Shown: positions 1 through 9,092, counted from the stretch's first letter. The stretch: DNA of 59,148 bases from an uncultured Alphaproteobacteria bacterium (GCA_902629125.1 CACOPQ010000010.1:1-59148); one strand, 5' to 3'. A program made the numbers and translations. The notes: generated by a model not told the origin, from the sequence alone.

Positions 1-2
1 GA

Positions 3-467
3 ACTATTAAAATATTTGTAAACGGCAAAAATCGCTCAGTTTTATCTGATAGCAATACTCCCCTGATCTATGTCTTGCGAAATGAACTGGGTTTAACCGG
101 TACCAAGTTAGGATGTGGTTTAGAGCAATGTGGCGCTTGCATGGTGTTAGTAGATGGCGAGGCGACTTATAGTTGTACGAGAGCGGTAAAAGAGTTTGAA
201 GGTTGTTGGATCGAGACGGTAGAAGGGTTTGGAAGTCCCAAGCAGCCCAGTTTGGTCCAAAAACTATTTGCCGACGAAAATGCTGCTCAATGCGGATATT
301 GTACTGCGGGAATTGTGGTCAGTATTAGTGGTTTATTTTCAAAAAATTCTAATCCCACAAATAAAGAATTAAATGAGGTGTTATGCAGGCATCTTTGCCG
401 TTGCGGCTCTCACCCTCGTATTCTAGCAGCGATAGAGAAATTGAGGGGTCATATTTCAAATGAGTAA
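3..467 (+). CDS. Molybdenum hydroxylase [2Fe-2S] subunit (5' end cut by window)
   Basis: This is the small iron-sulfur subunit of a xanthine dehydrogenase/aldehyde oxidase family enzyme, which passes electrons away from the molybdenum site. The reading frame is open from base 3, so the true start lies just upstream; 154 residues are visible. An N-terminal plant-type ferredoxin domain shows GCGLEQCGAC and a fourth Cys in YSC. The C-terminal helical domain carries the second cluster motif, CGYC followed by CRHLCRCG. Length and domain order match the IorA/NdhS/CoxS type. It overlaps the large-subunit gene by 8 bases, which implies translational coupling. No FAD subunit is visible beside it, as in isoquinoline or nicotinate dehydrogenases. 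The substrate cannot be read from sequence. Confidence 0.9.
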   Translation, partial: TIKIFVNGKNRSVLSDSNTPLIYVLRNELGLTGTKLGCGLEQCGACMVLVDGEATYSCTRAVKEFEGCWIETVEGFGSPKQPSLVQKLFADENAAQCGYCTAGIVVSISGLFSKNSNPTNKELNEVLCRHLCRCGSHPRILAAIEKLRGHISNE

Positions 468-2622
468 GCATGTGAGCCTCATCGCCAACCCAAAAGTGAG
501 TGATTGGCTAGAATTTCATCCATCTGGAGAATTAAGTATACATACGGGAAAAGTGGATATTGGTCAGCATATCTCGTCGGCATTGGTTCTTATTGCCGCA
601 GAAGAGTTGAATATCAAGCCTAATCAAATAAGTTTATCGCCAATTCAAACGGGTTCTAGTCCGAACGAAGGCTACACTGTCGGCAGCCAATCGATGCAGC
701 ACTCGGGATATGCAATCAAAAAAGCAGCTGCGACCGCTAGGAAGGTTTTAAAAACTCAGGCGGCGAAGTACTTTGATGTGCCGGTGGGGCACATCAGAAT
801 TGAAGATGGGCATTTATTTGTCGATGCAACTAACCAGCGTATCTCCTATTGGGAATTAACTAAAGATGGACATTTGGGATGTGATGTTGACGAAACCGCT
901 GAAGTCAAGAATCATAGCAAGCACGAACTGCAAGGAAAGTATCACGTTTCAAGAGAAATGCTGGATATCGTTACTGGGCGACGTGAATTTATTCAAGACT
1001 TGAAACTCCCAAATATGCTGCACGCTCGTGTTATCCGACCCCCGCAATATCATTCGACACTTATAGAACTGGATGAAAAATTGTTGGATAAGTTTGCGGC
1101 AGAGAAAATTTACCTGGTTCGAGATGGAAGTTTCTTAGCAGTTGCGGCGGCGAATGAATATTCAGCCGTTAAAGCAGCCAAACAAGTTGAAGCTACAGCC
1201 ATTTGGAAAATAGATAGTTATTTGAGAGAAACAAACATATACGAACTTCTAGTTACAAATAGAAAGGACAGTCTCTTTGTTGATGAAGGTTGTATTCCAA
1301 AAGAGAATCTAAAGATCCCATCAATCGACAAAAAAAACGTGCCTGAAGATAGCACCCTGAGCGCTGTATATAAAAAACCATACATTATGCATGGTTCTAT
1401 TGGACCATCAGCCGGGGCAGCGAATTTTGATGGTTGTGAGCTTAAAATCTGGACGCAGAATCAGGGGGTATATCCGCTGCAGGCTGCCATTTCAGATGCA
1501 TTGGAGATCGAATGCGATAGGGTGGTGGTTCAATTTGTACACGGCGCTGGTGTTTACGGCCATAATGGAGCTGATGATGCGGCGTTTGACGCGGCAATTA
1601 TCGCAATGCATTTGAAAAATTTTTCTATTTTATTAAAGTGGACCCGAGAAGATGAACATTGCTGGGAGCCGTATGGTTCGGCTATGCAATGTGATTTGCA
1701 AGCCAGCATAAATAAAGAAGGTAATATAACGCATTGGTCCCATGAAACCTTCTCGGACACCTTCTTAACCCGCCCGGTTATTGGTAAAAATCCAGGTTCC
1801 CGTCTCTTATCTTCACATTTTGTAGAGAACTTGAAGCCATGGCCGGTGACACCGCCTTTGCTGACAGTTCATGGAGGCATTCATAGAAACATGGAGCCTC
1901 TATATAACTTGCCTTCCCAGAGATTGGTCAAGCATCGAGTTTATGACCTGCCATTGCGAACTTCCGCATTACGAGCTCTGGGCGCTTTTGGGAATATCTT
2001 TGCTATTGAGTCAATGATGGATGAGCTAGCGGTATTATCGGGATTTAATCCGTTTGAATTCCGCTCAATGCATCTTAGCGATTCCCGGGCAATGGAAACG
2101 TTAAAGAAATTGAAACAAATTATAGAAAGCTGCAAAAAGAGTTTTCCAGGTGGAAGTGGATTGGGAATAGCTTTTTCCCGCTACAAAAATTCTGCGGGTT
2201 ATTGCTCTCTGGCCACGCTCCTTAAAGTGAATGATGATGCGGAAATTGAATTGCAAAAAGTCTTTTGTGTTGTAGACGTAGGAGAGGTTGTCGATATAGC
2301 GGGCGTAAAGTCGCAAGTAGAAGGAGGTATTGTCCAGGCCGCAAGTTGGAGCTTGTACGAACAAGTCGACTATGAAGCAACTGGAATAACCAGTCGAGAT
2401 TGGGATAGCTACCCAATTATTTCTTTTAATAACATCCCAGAGATTAATATTGAAGTTATAGATAGACCAGGAAGTCCCTATCTTGGAGTTGGTGAAATAG
2501 CGGCCGGACCGACCGGAGCTTCTATCGCAAATGCCATAAATGATGCTATTGGGCTTCGATTGCGTGAGATGCCCTTTAACAGTGAAGCCATAAAGTCGGC
2601 CGCTCTTTCCAGCCAGTCTTGA
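460..2622 (+). CDS. Molybdopterin-binding subunit of a xanthine dehydrogenase-family hydroxylase
   Basis: This 720-residue catalytic subunit hydroxylates a heterocycle or aldehyde carbon using molybdopterin. Near residue 30 it has a GQHISSALVLIAAEEL segment typical of the IorB-like N-terminus, and near residue 75 a VGSQSMQHSG segment. ALRALGAFGNIFAIESMMDELA lies around residue 505. The C-terminal GVGEIAAGPTGASIANA carries the Glu that acts as the catalytic base in this family. The length suits IorB-like or nicotinate dehydrogenase large subunits. No twin-arginine signal is seen at the N-terminus, so a cytoplasmic location is likely. It starts inside the end of the iron-sulfur gene, and the two form one transcription unit. 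The substrate is unknown. Confidence 0.88.
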   Translation: MSKHVSLIANPKVSDWLEFHPSGELSIHTGKVDIGQHISSALVLIAAEELNIKPNQISLSPIQTGSSPNEGYTVGSQSMQHSGYAIKKAAATARKVLKTQAAKYFDVPVGHIRIEDGHLFVDATNQRISYWELTKDGHLGCDVDETAEVKNHSKHELQGKYHVSREMLDIVTGRREFIQDLKLPNMLHARVIRPPQYHSTLIELDEKLLDKFAAEKIYLVRDGSFLAVAAANEYSAVKAAKQVEATAIWKIDSYLRETNIYELLVTNRKDSLFVDEGCIPKENLKIPSIDKKNVPEDSTLSAVYKKPYIMHGSIGPSAGAANFDGCELKIWTQNQGVYPLQAAISDALEIECDRVVVQFVHGAGVYGHNGADDAAFDAAIIAMHLKNFSILLKWTREDEHCWEPYGSAMQCDLQASINKEGNITHWSHETFSDTFLTRPVIGKNPGSRLLSSHFVENLKPWPVTPPLLTVHGGIHRNMEPLYNLPSQRLVKHRVYDLPLRTSALRALGAFGNIFAIESMMDELAVLSGFNPFEFRSMHLSDSRAMETLKKLKQIIESCKKSFPGGSGLGIAFSRYKNSAGYCSLATLLKVNDDAEIELQKVFCVVDVGEVVDIAGVKSQVEGGIVQAASWSLYEQVDYEATGITSRDWDSYPIISFNNIPEINIEVIDRPGSPYLGVGEIAAGPTGASIANAINDAIGLRLREMPFNSEAIKSAALSSQS

Positions 2623-2663
2623 AAAATTTATTTAGAAAAAACCTGCATAATAAAAACGCTTGG

Positions 2664-3032
2664 CTATCGGGCGGCTTCTGCCATCCTTTGGCTGTCATGA
2701 TAGATATTAAACTCTACTTCTAAGCCATCCTGGACAACAAAATGATGAATGCTTTCAGTTGATAGGCCTTCCGCAGTAATCTTTACAAAGACACAAACAT
2801 CAGTCTCATCAGAGACAACTTTCTGTATCTCCAAATCAAATCCCGGCCAGGTCTCGTTCAGTTTACTAAGAAATTTTTCTGTAAACTCTTGAAAACCAAT
2901 GTAGGTTCCCGATAGTTTGTGATTGCCACTAACAGTAATTTTACATTGTGGATGATATATTTTGGCAAGGCTTGAGAGATCACCATCAGCAGAGTTTTGG
3001 TGTCCTCCTAAAACAAGTTCTTTTGCTGTCAT
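2664..3032 (-). CDS. SnoaL-like / NTF2-fold protein
   Basis: This 122-residue protein has the pattern of the SnoaL/NTF2-like cone fold. It starts with an N-terminal helix (residues 1-25), followed by LAKIYHPQCKITVSG and YIGFQEFTEKFL. Strands then alternate, ending in HHFVVQDGLEVEFNIYHD. Family members are small cyclases, isomerases or ligand-binding proteins, and many are uncharacterised. It runs convergent to the molybdenum hydroxylase genes, 41 bases from their end, and diverges from the phosphate permease. No catalytic assignment can be made. The fold call is fairly secure; the function is open. Confidence 0.7.
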   Translation of the reverse strand: MTAKELVLGGHQNSADGDLSSLAKIYHPQCKITVSGNHKLSGTYIGFQEFTEKFLSKLNETWPGFDLEIQKVVSDETDVCVFVKITAEGLSTESIHHFVVQDGLEVEFNIYHDSQRMAEAAR

Positions 3033-3364
3033 TAATCAGTCCCCCAAAGTTTTACTGTTTATTTAAAAGAGTAAACAGAAAGCGCATTATCGTTATAATG
3101 CGAACACCCAGGTAATCGAATCAAACAAAAAACTTCGCACTTCTCTTTGAGCGGCCACATCGAGCACATAGTTTTATCTGTCGGCCTCGAAAAACTTTTG
3201 AGCAAAATCTTGATAAGCCATTGAATTTTCGAAAAATTTAGAAATCTCTTTATGCTGTGGGTGATGTTTATTTTTTGTGAAAACCAATGGTTGCAGTTAG
3301 GTAATATTTCTGTTACCCGGTTTTTTTTTTATGACATCTTTGAACAGATGTTAAGGGATAGAGC
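3033..3364. other. 332-base divergent intergenic region
   Basis: This gap separates two divergent genes (SnoaL-like on minus, phosphate permease on plus), so it should hold promoters for both. No clear -35/-10 pair or Pho box stands out by eye. A run of ten T lies at 3321-3330 after a weak 5-bp hairpin (described separately). On the minus strand, a frame open around 3260-3070 has one in-frame TAA and reads protein-like near MAYQDFAQKFFEADR (ATG at 3221). That could be a decayed small gene or chance in AT-rich DNA. Confidence 0.4.
3300..3330 (+). terminator. Weak hairpin followed by ten T (terminator- or leader-like)
   Basis: GGTAA at 3300-3304 can pair with TTACC at 3313-3317 across an 8-base loop, followed by CGG and ten consecutive T. 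The stem is only 5 bp, so efficient termination is doubtful. Its position 35 bases before the phosphate permease start would fit a leader attenuator. The T run could also vary in length by slippage and alter promoter or leader spacing. Confidence 0.25.
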
Positions 3365-4858
3365 ATGTCACAGTCCTCACAGCCGAATCCAAATCGTTAC
3401 GTAAATGACCTTAAGCGTCTAAAGGCTCAACGTTCTGAGCTGCAGCACTTTTTTGCTCGCTTATTCCCATTTTTTATTGCCATTATTTTCTTAGTCATCG
3501 TTGGAGTATATGGGAGCTTAAGTCTAAAAGTAGCGGACGAAAATCTGATTATGCTGGTAGCAGCCGCGATTATCGGCGGTTATATGGCGTTGAATATTGG
3601 CGCCAACGACGTTGCCAATAATATGGGGCCAGCTGTTGGCGGAAGAGTGCTAACAGTTTTGACGGCAGTTCTTATCGCTGCCATTTGCGAGAGTGCTGGA
3701 GCGATATTAGCTGGCGGTGACGTTGTCAAGACCGTTGCCAAGGGTATCATTCAACCAGGAGAAGGGCTCACTTTAGGAGACTTTCGTGATCTGATGCTAA
3801 GTGCGCTTTTTGCGGCGGCTTTATGGGTAAACTTGGCTACATATTTAAATGCCCCGGTTTCGACAACGCACTCAATAGTAGGAGGTGTGATGGGTGCTGG
3901 TATTGCGGCTGCCGGGTTTGGGTTGGTTAATTGGCCAACGATGGCTAAAATCGCAGCAAGTTGGGTTATTTCGCCTGTGTTTGGGGGAATAATTGCAGCC
4001 ACTATTCTTCTATTTATCCAAGTTAAGGTTTTCAACACTGGCGAACGGAGGAAGGCCGCTAAAACCTGGGTGCCTGTGCTAATTGGATTGATGGCCGGAG
4101 CATTTGCAGCCTACATGGCGCTGAAGGGGTTAAAAAAGATATGGAAGCCGTCAACAGTTGAAATAATTGTATACTCCTGTATCGCGTTTTTAATTTGCTG
4201 GTTAGCTTCAATTCCTTATATCTCAAAATTGTCAGATAAGTTGAGCGATAGAAAAAAAGATATTAACTCACTTTTTCATTTGCCTCTAATAATAGGTGTT
4301 GCCCTACTAAGTTTTGCTCATGGTGCCAATGACGTAGCTAATGCAATCGGTCCCCTAGCTGCTATCGTTTCAACTTTCAGCCAAGCTTCAGTAGAAGCCA
4401 AAGTTGCTATTCCGATGTGGGTTCTCTTGATTGGGGCTGCGGGATTGGCATTGGGTTTATTATTATTTGGGCCAAAACTAATAAATACGGTTGGTCAGAA
4501 GATAACGCGTTTAAACGCGCCACGTTCTTATTGTGTGGCTTTGGCATCGGCAATTACAGTGTTAATTGCCACCACGCTGGGCCTTCCCGTCAGTTCAACG
4601 CACATTGCCATTGGAGCTATCTTTGGTGTTGGATTTTTGCGGGAAATCATTGAAAACCCGGCTAAACGAAGGCTGAAGCCCGGCCATAAATTGAATGCGA
4701 CTGCTCAAGATGCGTTCGATAATATAAATGCGAGGTTGAGTAGAAAACTAGTTCGCCGACAGTTTGTTTACTCGATCGCAGCGGCGTGGGTAATCACTGT
4801 GCCTGCGTCGGCTACGCTCGCCGCTTTTCTCTTTTTCGCCCTGCAATATCTAATATGA
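3365..4858 (+). CDS. Inorganic phosphate transporter, PiT family
   Basis: This 497-residue integral membrane protein takes up inorganic phosphate with a cation. The two PiT signature repeats are clear: GANDVANNMGPAVG near residue 80 and HGANDVANAIGPLA near residue 320. Each half also has the later PVSTTHS / PVSSTHI motif (about residues 166 and 412). Around ten hydrophobic segments are visible, with a hydrophilic N-terminal extension of about 35 residues and a basic stretch near 435-460. AAGGGA lies just ahead of the ATG. Its 3' end overlaps the convergent NUDIX gene by 47 bases, so transcripts of the two would be antisense there. No PhoU-like partner is adjacent. Confidence 0.93.
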   Translation: MSQSSQPNPNRYVNDLKRLKAQRSELQHFFARLFPFFIAIIFLVIVGVYGSLSLKVADENLIMLVAAAIIGGYMALNIGANDVANNMGPAVGGRVLTVLTAVLIAAICESAGAILAGGDVVKTVAKGIIQPGEGLTLGDFRDLMLSALFAAALWVNLATYLNAPVSTTHSIVGGVMGAGIAAAGFGLVNWPTMAKIAASWVISPVFGGIIAATILLFIQVKVFNTGERRKAAKTWVPVLIGLMAGAFAAYMALKGLKKIWKPSTVEIIVYSCIAFLICWLASIPYISKLSDKLSDRKKDINSLFHLPLIIGVALLSFAHGANDVANAIGPLAAIVSTFSQASVEAKVAIPMWVLLIGAAGLALGLLLFGPKLINTVGQKITRLNAPRSYCVALASAITVLIATTLGLPVSSTHIAIGAIFGVGFLREIIENPAKRRLKPGHKLNATAQDAFDNINARLSRKLVRRQFVYSIAAAWVITVPASATLAAFLFFALQYLI

Positions 4859-5264
4859 GGGGTTTCAAATCGGTAAAGATCTGTATGACCTTGAGAAAGT
4901 CTTCCCGATCGGTCACTTTTTGAGCATCCTCCAATGTCGCCCAGTGTCTTTGGCGTTTAGAACTTTCGGGCCACTCATCCAACTGTTTTTTCACCAGCAT
5001 TGGGTAGTAGGTTACCGCCACCGTTTTCGTAGCGCCATTCTCACTTTTCGATATTGGCAGTGTCATTGGTATTTTACTTAACAAGGTTCCCTCTACACCA
5101 GCCTCCTCAAAGGCTTCTCTTTTGCAGCCCCTCTTTACTGATTCGTCTTTTTTTAAGTTGCCTTTAGGAAGGATCCACCTACCACGTCCCTGTGAAGTAA
5201 CAAACATTATGGCAATACGATCACCTTTTACATCAAAGGGAATGACACCTACTTTATGATCCAT
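4812..5264 (-). CDS. NUDIX hydrolase
   Basis: This 150-residue protein belongs to the NUDIX hydrolases, which split nucleoside diphosphates linked to another group. The NUDIX box spans about residues 38-60. GNLKKDE is followed by REAFEEAGVEG, which gives the GX5EX7REXXEEXG pattern in full. The short size and the PKGNLKKDES context resemble the diphosphoinositol-polyphosphate/Ap4A type, but the substrate cannot be decided. It converges on the phosphate permease with a 47-base overlap. A link to phosphate metabolism is possible but is only inferred from position. Confidence 0.88.
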   Translation of the reverse strand: MDHKVGVIPFDVKGDRIAIMFVTSQGRGRWILPKGNLKKDESVKRGCKREAFEEAGVEGTLLSKIPMTLPISKSENGATKTVAVTYYPMLVKKQLDEWPESSKRQRHWATLEDAQKVTDREDFLKVIQIFTDLKPLILDIAGRKREKRRA

Positions 5265-5652
5265 GTTCTTCTTGCTCTATTTTGAAATGTTGATTGACTA
5301 GCGCTTGACACGTTAGTGCAGTCTATACGTTAAAGCTACGTTTTATTTATGCTTTATTACGACTTGGACAACTGACATAAAATTGCTTGGAATGATTTTT
5401 TACTGAAGGAATCGCTTCGTCAAACAGCGCTGCTGCATTCAGAGAAAACACGTATTGAATATTTAGAAGCAGCCATTTCGGGTGTTAAGCCTTTATCTCC
5501 CCTTGCTAGCTTTGTGAAGTTGTAAAGAGGCGAGCTTTTGTAACAAGTAACGTTGCGCACTTATTTCCTTGCAAGAAGTTGTTCCGACAGTTTTAATGTA
5601 GGCAGCTAATTATTTATCAATTAGCTGTCTCACAGGAAAAAGGGAGATTATC
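5265..5652. other. 388-base divergent intergenic region with one odd open stretch
   Basis: This gap lies between the NUDIX gene (minus) and the ABC binding-protein gene (plus) and should contain the transporter promoter; no convincing box is seen. A plus-strand frame from ATG 5349 to TAA 5525 is interrupted only by TGA at 5373. After the TGA it reads protein-like (ESLRQTALLHSEKTRIEYLE). No ribosome binding site is evident, and I do not recognise it. It may be a decayed gene or chance. Confidence 0.35.
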
Positions 5653-7182
5653 ATGAAATTTAAGTTAGGCATCAGTTTTGTCGCTGCTACTGGTATAGCG
5701 TTGATGAGTTCAGTTGCGCAATCCGCCCCGGACGATAACAGTTTAGTAATAGCGTGGGGTTCTACTGGACCGATTGAGCATGTTGATAATTATGTTAATA
5801 CAAACAGAACAGGTATTTGGTTTAGTAGGATGGTCTGGGACCAGCTTATTTATAGAGAGCCAAAAACGTTTGAGTATAAGCCGTTATTAGCAAAAAGTTG
5901 GAAGGCTTTATCCGATACCGTTTGGCGTTTTGAGCTTCGACAGGGTGTAAAATTTCATAATGGTGAAGCATTTGATGCAGATGATGTTGTTTACACATTA
6001 AACTGGGTTTCTAATCCAAAAAACGGTGTCAAAGTTCAACGAAACGTCAATTGGATAAAGGAAGCTCGGAAGGTAGGGCCGTTTACCGTTGATGTAGAAA
6101 TGAAACGTCCTTTCCCGCAAGCTTTTGAATTTCTGTCGGGACCAATCACAATATATCCGAATGAATATTATTCGAAAGTTGGTCCTGACGGTATGCATAA
6201 AGCGCCCGTTGGTACTGGCCCAATGAAAGTCGTTTCTATCAAAACGGCCGAAGAATATGTGTTTGAAAAGAACAAGGGTTACACATGGGGATCACCGAAG
6301 GGTGAAGCTCAGGTGGACAAAATGATTGTGCGCGAAATAGCTGATGTCCAAACTCAAATAGCAGAACTTTTAGCCGGAGGTATTGATATTACGGCTGATA
6401 TTTCTGCAGACCACGTTACCCAAATAGGTGGAGTGCCTGGTTTTACAGCGTTACAGGCTGGTACAATGCGTACTGGTTACATTGGTTTCGATGCAGCGGG
6501 TCGTGGTAACCATGAGCCGGTGACGAAACTTAAAGTTCGGCAGGCGATGGCTCATGCGATTGATCGCAAAAGTTTGGTTAAAAACTTGATTCGTGGAGAT
6601 GCTGGCGTCATCCATACACCTTGTTTCCCGACGCAATTTGGGTGTGATGTTAGCGCTGCTGTGAAATATGAATTTGATCAGGGTAAAGCCAAAAAACTAT
6701 TGGCAGAGGCAGGATATCCAAACGGTTTTGACATTGATTTTTACACTTTCCGTCCTGCTGATTGGGCTGAGTCGGTTATGGGTGATTTAGCAAAGGTTGG
6801 AATTAAGGCTAAGTTGACAAAGATGCCATATTTCGCTCTCCGTGATAAACAGAGGAAAGAAGGTACAACGCCTATGTTCTTAATGGACTGGGGTTCCTAC
6901 TCTATGAACGATATGTCGGCTATTACGTCGCACTTCTTCAAAAAAGGACCAGATGATTTCGCGCTAGACGATGACGTTGCAAAGTGGCTTGAAGCAGGCG
7001 ACACAAACTCCGACGCTTCTGTTAGAAAAGCCAATTATGCAAAAGCGATCAAAAAGATCACAGGTCAAGTATATTGGTTGCCAATGTTCAACCACGTTAG
7101 GAACTATGGCTACAGAAAAGAATTGAAATTTATCCCTTACCAGGATGAAATTCCACGTTTCTGGCAGTATGGGTGGAAATAA
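5653..7182 (+). CDS. ABC transporter substrate-binding protein, peptide/family 5 type
   Basis: This is the periplasmic binding protein of the ABC importer encoded by the next four genes. Its 509 residues start with a signal peptide whose cleavage is probably after AQSA (residue 25). The family 5 features are present: YKPLLAKSWKALSD near 76, FHNGEAFDADDVVYTLNW near 100, and the C-terminal region with FDIDFYTF and MFLMDWGS. The length is usual for DppA/OppA-like proteins. GGGAGA lies 7 bases before the ATG. A strong hairpin follows the gene and probably raises its expression relative to the permeases. The ligand (di- or oligopeptide, or another compound) cannot be told from sequence. Confidence 0.9.
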   Translation: MKFKLGISFVAATGIALMSSVAQSAPDDNSLVIAWGSTGPIEHVDNYVNTNRTGIWFSRMVWDQLIYREPKTFEYKPLLAKSWKALSDTVWRFELRQGVKFHNGEAFDADDVVYTLNWVSNPKNGVKVQRNVNWIKEARKVGPFTVDVEMKRPFPQAFEFLSGPITIYPNEYYSKVGPDGMHKAPVGTGPMKVVSIKTAEEYVFEKNKGYTWGSPKGEAQVDKMIVREIADVQTQIAELLAGGIDITADISADHVTQIGGVPGFTALQAGTMRTGYIGFDAAGRGNHEPVTKLKVRQAMAHAIDRKSLVKNLIRGDAGVIHTPCFPTQFGCDVSAAVKYEFDQGKAKKLLAEAGYPNGFDIDFYTFRPADWAESVMGDLAKVGIKAKLTKMPYFALRDKQRKEGTTPMFLMDWGSYSMNDMSAITSHFFKKGPDDFALDDDVAKWLEAGDTNSDASVRKANYAKAIKKITGQVYWLPMFNHVRNYGYRKELKFIPYQDEIPRFWQYGWK

Positions 7183-7210
7183 AAGCATCGTATATTTGCA
7201 TTAACGTCTT

Positions 7211-7236
7211 GCTGGGGCGGTTTAATCCGCCCCAGC
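7211..7236 (+). promoter_or_regulatory. Perfect 10-bp GC-rich hairpin between binding-protein and permease genes
   Basis: GCTGGGGCGG at 7211-7220 is the exact reverse complement of CCGCCCCAGC at 7227-7236, with a 6-base loop. It sits 29 bases after the binding-protein stop and 27 bases before the permease start. There is no T run, so it looks more like a 3'-end stabiliser or partial attenuator than a full intrinsic terminator. Such elements are known in binding-protein ABC operons, where the first gene needs far more product than the rest. Confidence 0.75.
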
Positions 7237-7263
7237 TAATTAACAAGCCAGGGTCCTGGAATT

Positions 7264-8181
7264 ATGCTTGCATACACTCTTAAACGCGTTGTTGTCGCAT
7301 TTTTAATTTTACTGGTTGTTTCTGGCTTAACATTCTCATTATCTCACCTTTCGGCTGATCCGGCTTTGACTATCGCAGGTGAACAGGCATCTGACGAAGA
7401 TATTGAGGCTGTCCGGAAACTCTACGGTTTTGACAGGCCGGTGATAGAACAATATGTAAATTGGCTATCACGAGCGTTACAGGGCGACTTTGGGAAAAGC
7501 TATCATTATAAAGCGCCAGTGGTAGAAATGATTTCCGGTCGAATTGGGACAACCATGACGCTGGGGTTTCTGGCGATAGTATTCGCACTTGTTGTATCAA
7601 TACCGTTAGGCACATTGGCGGCGATGCGACCTAACTCGCTTATAGACAGGTTTGCTCTTTTGATAGCGGTATTCGGTCAAGCGCTACCTACATTTTGGTT
7701 TGCATTAATGATGATAATTCTTTTTGGCGTTTGGTTTAGATGGCTCCCTATTTCGGGGAATACATCATGGGCTCACTTTGTAATGCCTACTATCGCTCTA
7801 GGATACTACGCAACTCCGGCCCTTATGCGTCTCACGCGAGCTGGAATGATTGAAGTATTAAGTTCAGATTATATTCGTACAGCTAAAGCAAAGGGACTTT
7901 TACCAGTCTCGGTTTTGTTCAAGCACGCTCTGAGAAATGCGATAATACCTGTTGTAGCTTTGGCAGCTGTTTGGTTTGGATTTATGTTAGGGGGATCAAT
8001 TGTTATCGAAACAATCTTTAATTTGAAGGGTATAGGATGGCTATCTTATGACGCCTTACTCCGTTCAGATTTACCGGTCGTGCAAGCTATTGTTCTTATT
8101 TTTGCTTCTTTTTATGTAATCCTCACGCTTCTCGCCGACCTCCTAAATGCGTATTTGGACCCTAGGATCTCTGTGCGATGA
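7264..8181 (+). CDS. ABC transporter permease, DppB type
   Basis: This 305-residue inner-membrane permease has six predicted segments. It starts MLAYTLKRVVVAFLILLVVSG, as DppB/OppB proteins do. The EAA loop that contacts the ATPases is visible as YIRTAKAKGLL near residue 200, followed by FKHALRNAIIPVV. It is the second gene of the transporter operon, 81 bases after the binding protein, and overlaps the next permease by 4 bases (ATGA). It acts as a heterodimer with the following gene product. Confidence 0.92.
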   Translation: MLAYTLKRVVVAFLILLVVSGLTFSLSHLSADPALTIAGEQASDEDIEAVRKLYGFDRPVIEQYVNWLSRALQGDFGKSYHYKAPVVEMISGRIGTTMTLGFLAIVFALVVSIPLGTLAAMRPNSLIDRFALLIAVFGQALPTFWFALMMIILFGVWFRWLPISGNTSWAHFVMPTIALGYYATPALMRLTRAGMIEVLSSDYIRTAKAKGLLPVSVLFKHALRNAIIPVVALAAVWFGFMLGGSIVIETIFNLKGIGWLSYDALLRSDLPVVQAIVLIFASFYVILTLLADLLNAYLDPRISVR

Positions 8182-9092
8182 CAATTACGCCGCCATTAAG
8201 CCGAAGCCAGCAAACAGCTGAAGAAATTCTAGAACCAACGCCGATGACGAAATTACGTCGGCGTATATTTAAAAATCATAGTTTCTTGATAGGGGCATTG
8301 ATCTTACTCGTCATAATAGCCATCGCAGTCTTGGCACCTCTTATTGCACCTCATGACCCTTACGATCAAGATCTTGCGCGGCGATTAATGAATCCTTTCT
8401 GGCATGACAAAAAGACAGACAGCTTATTTGTGTTTGGTACAGATAAAGTAGGACGAGACTATCTTTCAAGACTTATTTATGGTGCCCAAATTTCACTGCT
8501 TATAGGTTTTCTTACAGTTTTAATTTCGGGAATTATAGGCACGGCTCTAGGCGTCATTGCAGGGTACTTCGGTGGCAGGGTAGATATGGTGGTAAATTTT
8601 ATCATCAACACCCGATTAGCAATGCCGGTTTTTCTCGTAGCGATGGCTGCAGTTGTTGCCTTTGGTGCTTCAATCCACGTTGTTATTATGGTTTTAGGCT
8701 TATTTCTTTGGGATAGATTTGCTGTCGTTATGCGTAGTATCACAATGCAAGCTAGAGATTTAGATTACGTTACAGCTGCAAGGGCCATAGGTTGCTCAAC
8801 ACCCTACATTATCATCAGGGAAATTTTTCCAAATGTCCTCTCGTCGCTGACGGTTGTCGCTACTGTTGAAATGGCAAATGCTATACTACTAGAGGCAGCT
8901 CTATCCTTTCTCGGTTTTGGAGTTCAAGCACCAACACCTAGCTGGGGTCTAATGCTAAATGAAGGAAGAGAATATATGTTCTTTTCACCCTGGTTATTGG
9001 CGTTGCCTGGAACAGGCTTGTTCCTTTTAGTTTTAGCGATAAATTTATTTGGGGATGGCCTGCGTGACGTGACATTGGAGCGAGAACGTTGA
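8178..9092 (+). CDS. ABC transporter permease, DppC type
   Basis: This second permease of the importer has 304 residues. The N-terminus is long and hydrophilic, with the first membrane segment at about 35-58. VFGTDKVGRDYLSRLIYGAQ around residue 95 is the hallmark of DppC/OppC proteins. The EAA loop is YVTAARAIGCS near 198, followed by REIFPNVLSSL. The start overlaps the stop of the upstream permease (ATGA). Its own stop overlaps a TTG start of the next gene, so all four genes from the first permease on are translationally linked. Confidence 0.92.
   Translation: MTITPPLSRSQQTAEEILEPTPMTKLRRRIFKNHSFLIGALILLVIIAIAVLAPLIAPHDPYDQDLARRLMNPFWHDKKTDSLFVFGTDKVGRDYLSRLIYGAQISLLIGFLTVLISGIIGTALGVIAGYFGGRVDMVVNFIINTRLAMPVFLVAMAAVVAFGASIHVVIMVLGLFLWDRFAVVMRSITMQARDLDYVTAARAIGCSTPYIIIREIFPNVLSSLTVVATVEMANAILLEAALSFLGFGVQAPTPSWGLMLNEGREYMFFSPWLLALPGTGLFLLVLAINLFGDGLRDVTLERER

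Noticed and set aside
3221..3260. Minus-strand MAYQDFAQKFFEADR start before the SnoaL-like gene
   Set aside because: A TAA follows 15 codons later and no family match is recalled; mentioned only in the intergenic entry.
5373..5375. In-frame TGA considered as a selenocysteine codon
   Set aside because: The surrounding frame is not recognisable, and no following hairpin of SECIS type is evident.
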